Source of the DNA: Syntrophomonadaceae bacterium
GTDB taxonomy: Bacteria; Bacillota; Dethiobacteria; DTU022
Direction of reading: 5' to 3'
Assembly (NCBI GenBank): GCA_007136055.1
Contig: SLHT01000189.1
Span: 1-7,214 of the forward strand
Length of the DNA stretch: 7,214 nucleotides
The first letter of the stretch is position 1, and each line of letters begins with the position of its first letter. Of the stretch, positions 1 through 6,027 are shown one piece after another. The notes below the pieces were generated by a model. The model was not told the origin of the DNA. It did not search any database and was given only the letters and a program-made list of their open reading frames with translations. The position numbers and the translations under genes were made by a program.

Positions 1-2282
1 AACTCGGTGTGAGCTGTGACTGGACCCGTGAACGGTTTACCATGGATGAGGGTCTGTCAAATGCCGTTCAGGAAACTTTTATCCGGTTGCACAAGGAAGG
101 ACTTATTTACAAGGGATACTATCTTGTGAACTGGTGTCCGGTAGACATGACCGCCATCTCCGATGAAGAGGTTGAGCATGTTGAAAGAAAGGGAAATATG
201 TGGCATGTTTCCTACCCGCTTGATGAGCAGACAGCCTCACGATCCGGATTGACCCATATCACAATCGCAACGACGCGACCCGAAACCATCCCCGCCGATA
301 CCGCCGTTAGTGTTCATCCTGATGATCAGCGCTATCATAAATTGATCGGCGGACATGCCTGGGTGCCTGCAACACGCCGCAGAGTGCCCATTATAGCTGA
401 CGAATATGTCAAAATGGACTATGGTACGGGCGCATTGAAGGTAACCCCCGCTCATGATGAAAATGATTTTGAAATTGGTCAACGGCACTCATTGCCAGCT
501 ATAAATATCATCAATAAAGACGGAACACTGAATGAATCCTCGGGGAAATACAACGGCATGGACCGTTTTGATGCCCGGGATGCGATCGTAAAAGACCTTG
601 AAGAACAGGGGCTGCTGGTGAAAGTGGAAGATTATGTAAATCAGATCGGTATTTCCAGTCGCAGCAAAGCGATCATTGAGCCGCTTCTCTCCGATCAATG
701 GTTTGTGAAGATGAAGCCGCTTGCCGAAAATGCCATGAAAGCAAGCCGCAATGGCGAATTCCGATTCTATCCGCCCCGCTGGGAGACCGAATTTTTCCGG
801 TGGATGCAGAACATTCGCGACTGGGTGATTTCACGGCAGTTATGGTGGGGACATCGCATTCCGGTCTGGTATTACACGCTTGAGGATGGCAGCATCGACC
901 GTTCCCGGGACTATATGGTGAGTATAAAACAACCTGAAGAAGGTATGGTTCAGGATCCGGATGTACTCGATACCTGGTTCTCATCGTGGCTTTGGCCTTT
1001 TTCCACACTGGGATGGCCCGAAAAAACAAGGGATTTTGAGTATTTCTATCCCACTTCCGTCATGGTTTCCGGATACGATATTCTCTTTTTCTGGGTAAGC
1101 CGCATGCTCATGGGTGGTATTCATTTCACCGGCAAGGCCCCCTTCCACGATATTTTCATGACCGGGATTGTAAAGGACAAACTGGGTCGGAAAATGAGTA
1201 AAAGCCTGAATAACGGGATTGATCCGCTTGAAATGATCGATCAATATGGTGCCGATGCCGTACGCTACTGCCTGATCATTTTATGTGCCCAGGGACAGGA
1301 TATTAAACTGGATCCGTCTAAGTTTGAAATGGGGCGAAATTTTTCCAATAAACTCTGGAATGCTTTCCGTTTTCTGAATATGCATCTGGATCCGGATGCA
1401 GACTACGCAAATGATTGGCAGCAAAACGACTCCGGTTCCCAACCACTTGCCTTGCATGATCAGTGGATCTTAACCCGCGTTCATCAGACCATTCAGGCGG
1501 TCAACGACGACTTGTCACGCTATCGGCTCAATGAAGCCCTTCTGAAGATTTATTCCCTTGTTTGGGATGATTTCTGCGACTGGTACCTTGAACTGATCAA
1601 ACCGAAATTCGGTGATGCGATGGCCCGGGAAACCGCCGAACGTGCTCTCATTCATTTTGAAACACTGATTAAACTGCTTCACCCCTTTATGCCGTTCATC
1701 ACAGAGGAGATTTGGCAGCGATTGCGCAAACGATCTGAAGATGAAGCTCTTATCGTCAGCAATTGGCCAGAATATGATAAAGGACTTCTCAACCCAGGCT
1801 CTGTCGAGCTCTTTACAACTATCCGGCAACTTATTTCTTCTGTCAGGAATATCCGATCAGAAATGAATGTGCCGGAACAACTTAATGTCGATGTAATCAT
1901 AAAACCTGCAAGCTCTGGCATGCAACTTGAGCTGATGGAACACCGTTTCATTTTCCACAAAATGCTGCGTATGGGTTCTTTCACTGTGGATACCGGGATT
2001 GAACGTCCAAAAACCAGTGCATCCGACGTTATAGACGGACATCAGCTTTTTGTACCTTTATCCGGCCTGATCGACTTCCGAATAGAAATAGAGCGGATCA
2101 GCAAGGAGATTGCCAGGCTTGAATCTTTCCTCACATCGGTGGAAAAGAAACTCTCTAATGAAAAGTTTCTGAATAATGCACCGGAACAGGTTGTTCAGAA
2201 CGAACACAAGAAACAGAGTGATGCACGGGTAAATCTGGAGAAGATACGCACTATTTTGTCTGATTTGGAGGAATCCAATTAG
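1..2282 (+). CDS. valS: Valyl-tRNA synthetase, 5'-truncated by the window edge
   Basis: Class I aminoacyl-tRNA synthetase that charges tRNA-Val with valine in the cytoplasm and hydrolyses mischarged Thr-tRNA-Val. The frame is open from base 3, and the first residues (LGVSCDWTRERFTMDEGLS) match the conserved internal ValRS segment. The GTG at 9 is therefore not the true start; roughly 120-130 residues, including the HIGH ATP-binding motif, lie upstream. Counting from the codon at 9: the CP1 editing domain spans about 60-220, with TTRPET near 88-93 and DYGTGA at 137-142. The Rossmann fold resumes with DTWFSS and SGYDILFFW. The KMSKS loop is intact at 395-399 (nt 1191-1205). The anticodon-binding helical domain spans about 490-640. 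The C-terminal ~65 residues are charged and heptad-like (IERISKEIARLESFL), as in the ValRS tRNA-binding arm. TAG stop at 2280-2282. No frameshift is seen. The family assignment is secure. Confidence 0.97.
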   Translation, partial: LGVSCDWTRERFTMDEGLSNAVQETFIRLHKEGLIYKGYYLVNWCPVDMTAISDEEVEHVERKGNMWHVSYPLDEQTASRSGLTHITIATTRPETIPADTAVSVHPDDQRYHKLIGGHAWVPATRRRVPIIADEYVKMDYGTGALKVTPAHDENDFEIGQRHSLPAINIINKDGTLNESSGKYNGMDRFDARDAIVKDLEEQGLLVKVEDYVNQIGISSRSKAIIEPLLSDQWFVKMKPLAENAMKASRNGEFRFYPPRWETEFFRWMQNIRDWVISRQLWWGHRIPVWYYTLEDGSIDRSRDYMVSIKQPEEGMVQDPDVLDTWFSSWLWPFSTLGWPEKTRDFEYFYPTSVMVSGYDILFFWVSRMLMGGIHFTGKAPFHDIFMTGIVKDKLGRKMSKSLNNGIDPLEMIDQYGADAVRYCLIILCAQGQDIKLDPSKFEMGRNFSNKLWNAFRFLNMHLDPDADYANDWQQNDSGSQPLALHDQWILTRVHQTIQAVNDDLSRYRLNEALLKIYSLVWDDFCDWYLELIKPKFGDAMARETAERALIHFETLIKLLHPFMPFITEEIWQRLRKRSEDEALIVSNWPEYDKGLLNPGSVELFTTIRQLISSVRNIRSEMNVPEQLNVDVIIKPASSGMQLELMEHRFIFHKMLRMGSFTVDTGIERPKTSASDVIDGHQLFVPLSGLIDFRIEIERISKEIARLESFLTSVEKKLSNEKFLNNAPEQVVQNEHKKQSDARVNLEKIRTILSDLEESN

Positions 2283-2323
2283 ACAGAACCGTAGGTTATA
2301 CGATTGCTTTATTATCTGATGAC

Positions 2324-4639
2324 ATGCCGACTTTTGTATTGAAAAACGACGATTCCCAGGATTATCCCACAAATCCGCCTTTTCTTGAGGATGTCAATGA
2401 ACGACAACGGGAAGCGGTACTTCACACGGATGGACCCCTCCTGATCATCGCTGGTGCCGGTAGCGGTAAAACCCGTGTGCTTACGTATCGAATTGCCAAT
2501 CTGATATATCAAAAGAGAACACGGCCCAATCAAATTATAGCCCTGACCTTTACCAATAAAGCCGCTCGGGAAATGCAGGAACGCATTGTGAATTTGATCG
2601 GTGAACAGGCAAAACGGCTCTGGATGGGCACATTCCATTCGGTATTTTCACGGATACTCCGAATAGAAGCCGAACACCTGGGCTACACCCCGGATTTTTC
2701 CATCTACGACACCGTTGATAGTGAGCGGGTGATCAAAATGATTCTGCGGGAAATGAACATGAACACCCGCGAAATCAAACCACAAAAAGTGCGGCATATC
2801 ATCAGCACGGCAAAGAACCAGATGATTAGTCCCGAAATCTTTCAGGACAAGTATGTCCAGGGCCCTCTTTATGATATTGCAGGGCAAGTTTACCGGCGCT
2901 ACCTGGAACGATGTAAAAGGAATAACTCTATGGATTTCGATGATTTGCTGCTCAAACCCATAGAGCTTTTCGAGCATAATCCCGATATCCTGCAGAAATA
3001 CCAGCAGCACTTCCGCTATATTCTTATTGATGAGTATCAGGATACCAATCATGCCCAATACCGGGTTACCAATCTGTTGGCGGCCGGACATAAAAACATT
3101 TGCGTGGTCGGCGATGATTCACAAAGCATCTATTCATTCCGCGGAGCTGACATTACCAATATCCTCAATTTCAGGAGAGATTATCCCGGTTCGGTTCAGG
3201 TACCTCTTGAGCAGAATTACAGATCAACCAAGGTCATTCTCAAATGTGCCGATTCTGTGATAAAAAAGAACAAATCACGTCTTGATAAAACATTATGGAC
3301 CCGAAATGATGATGGTGAAGTTATTACGCTCATAGAAAATTACGATGAACGTGACGAAGCAAACCGCATTGCCCGCACTATTGAGGAAAAAAGGATCCGG
3401 CAAAATCTGAGTTATCGTGATTTTGCTGTGCTTTACCGCACCAACTACCAAAGCCGGGTGCTTGAAGATGCGTTCCGGCGCCGGGGCATCCTCTATCAGC
3501 TTGTCGGCGGTATCTCCTTTTATCAGCGCAAGGAAATAAAAGATGTAACGGCGTATTTGCGATTGCTCGTGAATCAGCATGATGATGAGTCCATTTTGCG
3601 TGTTATCAACGAACCCACAAGGGGGATTGGTGAAAAAACCCTGTCTGCTCTTTTGAAAAAAGCACGAAAGGAAGAAAAGTCACTTTGGGAGATCATCATG
3701 GATGTGGAATCTGCAGATATATACAAACCTGCAATTCGGGGAATTCGTGAATTTGTCGATGTCCTGAAACGAACAGAGAAAAAATTAAAGAAATCAGGGT
3801 TAACGGATACGGTTCGTTTTCTGCTGGAGGAATCCGGCTACTTGCGGCAGTTTATCGAGGAGCATTCTCATGAGTCGTTGATGCGCCGCCAAAACGTAAT
3901 GGAAATGCTTAATGCCATCTCCTATTTTGAAAAAAGCAGCAATGAACCTTCGCTGGGCACTTTTTTGCAGGAAATAAGCCTTGTAACGGATTTGGATTCG
4001 CATGATTCAAACGAACCGGCAGTCACACTTATGACCGTTCACGGTTCAAAAGGCCTTGAATTTCCCGTAGTATTCATTACCGGTCTGGAAGAAGAACTTT
4101 TCCCGATCGGCGGTCGAACCGGGGATCAAGTCGACATTGAAGAGGAGCGCCGTCTTTTTTATGTTGCCATCACAAGAGCTGAAAATTATCTCTATTTCAG
4201 TTATGCAAAAAACCGGTTCCGGTTCGGAGACCAGGTTGAAATGAGACGTTCCAGGTTCCTTGATGAAGTGGATTCCTCGGTAGTCAGAACCGAAACGGGG
4301 GCAACGATTCGCCAGAAGGGATCACAGATTTCTTCCTCAACCGGCAGAAGGCTTCCGGGAGACACCTACATTTCCTATGATAGTCCGGCACGACGGGAGC
4401 CTGAATGGGAAAGTCCGAAGAGTGACAACAGTGATTCCACCGTCTCCATTGAATACGATTCGACACAGGAAAATGCCGTCTGGCGTCCAGGAATGGTCAT
4501 CATCCATCCCAAATTTGGCGCGGGAAAAATACTGCAGTGCCAGGGTCAGGGTGAGGATGCACGTCTGACGGTCTTTTTTAAAAAAGTGGGACAAAAAAAA
4601 CTGGTGGCCAAATTGGCCAATCTGACCATTATCGGGTAG
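2324..4639 (+). CDS. pcrA: UvrD/PcrA-type superfamily 1A ATP-dependent 3'-5' DNA helicase
   Basis: ATP-driven single-strand DNA translocase and helicase of the UvrD/PcrA/Rep family, acting in excision repair, RecA removal and replication-transcription conflicts. The 771 residues carry all core motifs: Q motif near 25-29, Walker A AGAGSGKT at 43-50, motif Ia TFTNKAA, Walker B DEYQDT at 236-241, motif III GDDSQSIYSFRG from 263, motif IV QNYRST at 297-302, GGISFYQRKEIKD at 395-407, TVHGSKGLEF at 571-580, and motif VI with YVAITRA at 613-619. A hydrophilic linker of about 70 residues leads to a C-terminal Tudor-like domain (about 719-771, WRPGMVIIHPKFGAGKI). That domain is typical of PcrA/UvrD, where it contacts RNA polymerase, and it argues against Rep or RecB. 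The ATG at 2324 gives the usual ~25-residue lead to the Q motif; no clear Shine-Dalgarno precedes it. It follows valS by 41 bases with no terminator between, so co-transcription is likely. Choosing between the names uvrD and pcrA is a matter of convention. Confidence 0.95.
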   Translation: MPTFVLKNDDSQDYPTNPPFLEDVNERQREAVLHTDGPLLIIAGAGSGKTRVLTYRIANLIYQKRTRPNQIIALTFTNKAAREMQERIVNLIGEQAKRLWMGTFHSVFSRILRIEAEHLGYTPDFSIYDTVDSERVIKMILREMNMNTREIKPQKVRHIISTAKNQMISPEIFQDKYVQGPLYDIAGQVYRRYLERCKRNNSMDFDDLLLKPIELFEHNPDILQKYQQHFRYILIDEYQDTNHAQYRVTNLLAAGHKNICVVGDDSQSIYSFRGADITNILNFRRDYPGSVQVPLEQNYRSTKVILKCADSVIKKNKSRLDKTLWTRNDDGEVITLIENYDERDEANRIARTIEEKRIRQNLSYRDFAVLYRTNYQSRVLEDAFRRRGILYQLVGGISFYQRKEIKDVTAYLRLLVNQHDDESILRVINEPTRGIGEKTLSALLKKARKEEKSLWEIIMDVESADIYKPAIRGIREFVDVLKRTEKKLKKSGLTDTVRFLLEESGYLRQFIEEHSHESLMRRQNVMEMLNAISYFEKSSNEPSLGTFLQEISLVTDLDSHDSNEPAVTLMTVHGSKGLEFPVVFITGLEEELFPIGGRTGDQVDIEEERRLFYVAITRAENYLYFSYAKNRFRFGDQVEMRRSRFLDEVDSSVVRTETGATIRQKGSQISSSTGRRLPGDTYISYDSPARREPEWESPKSDNSDSTVSIEYDSTQENAVWRPGMVIIHPKFGAGKILQCQGQGEDARLTVFFKKVGQKKLVAKLANLTIIG
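4593..4619 (-). terminator. Possible intrinsic terminator of the M50 protease gene, inside the pcrA 3' end
   Basis: Read on the minus strand, a 6-bp stem (TGGCCA, loop ATT, TGGCCA; nt 4619-4605) is followed by CCAG and then eight T residues (nt 4600-4593). It lies 43 bases past the protease stop codon, where its terminator should be, but within the last codons of the convergent helicase gene. The stem is short and a 4-base spacer separates it from the T run, so it may be weak. On the plus strand no T run follows the hairpin, so it would not terminate pcrA. The hairpin could also be a by-product of the coding sequence for AKLANL. Confidence 0.4.
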
Positions 4640-4661
4640 TGATGGTTTCTGAATGGTGGCG

Positions 4662-5786
4662 TCAGGCTCCCAGTGTCTCACGAAATTCCACAAATTGAAT
4701 GATATCTTTTCTGGAAATGATCCCGATCAGTTCCCCATTGTCAAGTACGGGTAACCGGCCGCTTCCCACATCGATCATTTGCATCAGAACGTCATAAGCA
4801 TCCGTATCGGGGTTCACGATCCGCAGGTTTTCTATCGGGGTCATGATATCGGATACCCTCGTGAACTCCCACCTTTCCCGGTCGATTGACTTGACCTGAT
4901 TGATCTCAACGAGCCCAATGAATTCTCCATGCCTAATCACCGGAAAGCAGGAAAACCGGTTTTTAAAAAAATAATCGTTTACAAGGTTTCGCAGACTAAC
5001 ATCGGGGTGCACTGTTGAGGGGTTGGTCGTCATGATTTTCCTTACGGGTATGCCGGACAAGCCCTCCCGCAAGGCAACCAGGTAATATCCGCTTTTAGCC
5101 GATTGCAGAAGAAACATCCCAACAAAAATCCAGACTACGCCAACAATAATTGCTCCACCGAAAATCAACATCACACCGGTAAACATTAGGAGAAAGGCAA
5201 ATATTTGTCCGAGAGTACTGACAATGCGGGTTGATCTTCGCAAATTGCCGGTATAGTGCCACAGGGCAGCACGCATCATCCGTCCGCCGTCAAGTGGAAA
5301 CCCGGGCACCATATTAAAGAGCATCAAAAGGATATTAAGATAGCCGATATACCAAAGCACACCGTACACACCCACCCGGATATATGGCTCCAGAACCGAT
5401 GCAACACCAAGAAACAGTATCCCCAAAGCCAAACTGCAAAGAGGCCCTGCACCTGCAATGACAAATTCATCGCGTGCCCGCTCCGGTTCTTTTTTCATTT
5501 TTGCAAGTCCGCCAAAGATAAACAGTACAATTTCGGAGATTTCAACATTTCGCTTTTTAGCTGCGAGTGCATGCGCGAATTCATGCATCAAAATTGAGAG
5601 AAAAAAAAGTATGGCTGCAGTAATACTCAGCAACCATGATTCCGCGACACCAATATCTTCAAAAAAAAAAAAAAAAAAGTAGTTTGCCAACATAAAAACA
5701 ACAAGCACAAACATGACAAACCAACTGTAATCGAGTCTGACCCTGATTCCTTTGCAGGTACCCAGTGAAAATCCCTGATTTTGCAT
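4662..5786 (-). CDS. Site-2-protease-like membrane zinc metalloprotease (family M50) with a C-terminal CBS-domain pair
   Basis: Intramembrane metalloprotease that in known relatives (SpoIVFB, archaeal S2P-CBS proteins) cuts membrane-bound substrates such as anti-sigma factors or pro-sigma factors. The 374 residues start with a hydrophobic helix (about 20-42). The zinc motif HEFAH is at 68-72 (ligands H68 and H72, catalytic E69). IFGGLA at 90-95 and AGAGP at 111-115 are family signatures. The third ligand, D166, sits in PGFPLDGGR (161-169), with N158 upstream. Further membrane segments fall near 108-132, 140-158 and 192-228. Two CBS repeats follow (about 249-300 and 312-370, VRKIMTTNP and VSDIMTP), which usually bind adenine nucleotides and gate activity. 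An in-frame TGA directly precedes the ATG, so no longer start exists, and GAGGCGG four bases upstream is a plausible Shine-Dalgarno. Residues 37-42 are six Phe encoded by an unbroken T18 run (see the separate repeat entry). The substrate cannot be told from sequence. Confidence 0.92.
   Translation of the reverse strand: MQNQGFSLGTCKGIRVRLDYSWFVMFVLVVFMLANYFFFFFFEDIGVAESWLLSITAAILFFLSILMHEFAHALAAKKRNVEISEIVLFIFGGLAKMKKEPERARDEFVIAGAGPLCSLALGILFLGVASVLEPYIRVGVYGVLWYIGYLNILLMLFNMVPGFPLDGGRMMRAALWHYTGNLRRSTRIVSTLGQIFAFLLMFTGVMLIFGGAIIVGVVWIFVGMFLLQSAKSGYYLVALREGLSGIPVRKIMTTNPSTVHPDVSLRNLVNDYFFKNRFSCFPVIRHGEFIGLVEINQVKSIDRERWEFTRVSDIMTPIENLRIVNPDTDAYDVLMQMIDVGSGRLPVLDNGELIGIISRKDIIQFVEFRETLGA
5661..5678. 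repeat. A18/T18 mononucleotide run inside the M50 protease gene
   Basis: Eighteen consecutive A residues on the plus strand read as TTT x6 on the coding strand, giving Phe37-Phe42 at the end of the first membrane segment. The run is exactly in frame. By direct reading, 19 T would create TGA immediately after the run, and 17 T would shift the frame and reach TGA after 11 further codons. Both outcomes fall before the HEFAH active site. Runs this long are prone to polymerase slippage in cells and to errors in sequencing and assembly. Confidence 0.97.
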
Positions 5787-5805
5787 TCAGCCGCCTCGTG
5801 TCAAG

Positions 5806-5851
5806 GTTTTATATTAATTTCCAATATTTTTTTATTTACTGAATATAAAAC
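5806..5851. repeat. Perfect 10-bp inverted repeat upstream of the M50 gene
   Basis: GTTTTATATT at 5806-5815 is the exact reverse complement of AATATAAAAC at 5842-5851, with a 26-base spacer. It lies 20-65 bases upstream of the protease start codon. It could be a split operator or a weak RNA stem in the leader, but its A/T-only core makes a chance match fairly easy. Confidence 0.5.
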
Positions 5852-5913
5852 AAATACACCAACAAACACGTTTCATTCGTAACAGATTCCATTTATTGTA
5901 GCGGATATTTCAC

Positions 5914-5943
5914 AGATAAATATTGTCCTGTTTTGATTTATCT
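5914..5943. repeat. Perfect 8-bp inverted repeat in the divergent region
   Basis: AGATAAAT at 5914-5921 is the exact reverse complement of ATTTATCT at 5936-5943, with a 14-base spacer. The arm centres are 22 bp apart, about two helical turns, as in sites bound by dimeric regulators. It sits just upstream of the candidate promoter of the rightward gene. No regulator family is recognised from the arm sequence. Confidence 0.45.
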
Positions 5944-5946
5944 TCA

Positions 5947-5978
5947 TTGGTTTCAACCTTGATTTGTTGTACATTTTG
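5947..5978 (+). promoter_or_regulatory. Candidate Bacteroidota-type promoter for the rightward envelope gene
   Basis: A TTG at 5947-5949 is followed, after 20 bases, by TACATTTTG at 5970-5978. The Bacteroidota primary sigma-factor consensus is TTTG near -33 and TAnnTTTG near -7. The -7 match is either TAnnTTT with the final G displaced by one base, or the full motif with one extra internal base. Transcription would begin roughly at 5984-5986, in the T8 run, about 40 bases before the ATG. The assignment depends on the organism being in this phylum. Confidence 0.3.
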
Positions 5979-6027
5979 TCGGTTTTTTTTAACATCAACA
6001 GACACAACTATTACCGGCGTATTAATA

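Larger units (their letters stand above)
5787..6027. other. Divergent AT-rich intergenic control region
   Basis: These 241 bases separate the start codons of the M50 protease gene (leftward) and the secreted-protein gene (rightward), so both promoters probably lie here. The region is clearly richer in A and T than the flanking genes. It contains two perfect inverted repeats (10 bp and 8 bp arms), a T8 run at 5983-5990 and a candidate Bacteroidota-type promoter near 5947-5978. The octamer AACCTTGA occurs once in the sense orientation before each gene (minus strand 5808-5801; plus strand 5955-5962). I saw no open reading frame worth calling, no tRNA and no recognisable riboswitch. Confidence 0.75.

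Noticed and set aside
9..11. GTG at base 9 as the start of valS
   Set aside because: The frame is open to the window edge and the preceding residues (Leu-Gly) continue the conserved ValRS motif. The N-terminus with the HIGH motif must lie upstream.
673..1029. 118-codon minus-strand open frame inside valS
   Set aside because: It is antisense to conserved ValRS catalytic-domain codons and its product shows no recognisable motif. It is a shadow frame.
4573..4586. Palindrome CTTTTTTAAAAAAG in pcrA as a programmed frameshift site or binding site
   Set aside because: In the reading frame the codons are TTT TTT AAA AAA GTG, which do not match the X XXY YYZ slippery pattern, and the intact Tudor-like domain is encoded in the zero frame beyond it.
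4337..4693. 118-codon minus-strand open frame across the pcrA 3' end and the protease 3' end
   Set aside because: It overlaps two well-supported genes, and its product has no domain or signal and an unnatural composition.
4952..4963. Palindrome AAAACCGGTTTT followed by a T/A run as a terminator for pcrA
   Set aside because: The palindrome has no room for a loop, and the bases encode part of the first CBS domain of the protease. It is more than 300 bases past the pcrA stop.
5256..5682. Plus-strand open frames antisense to the protease gene, one ending in a Lys run
   Set aside because: The Lys run is simply the A18 tract read on the other strand. The frames lie wholly within the conserved M50 catalytic region.
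5811..5833. ATATT/AATAT hairpin followed by a T7 run as a terminator
   Set aside because: The 5-bp A/T-only stem is too weak, and it lies in a divergent region where no gene ends on that strand.
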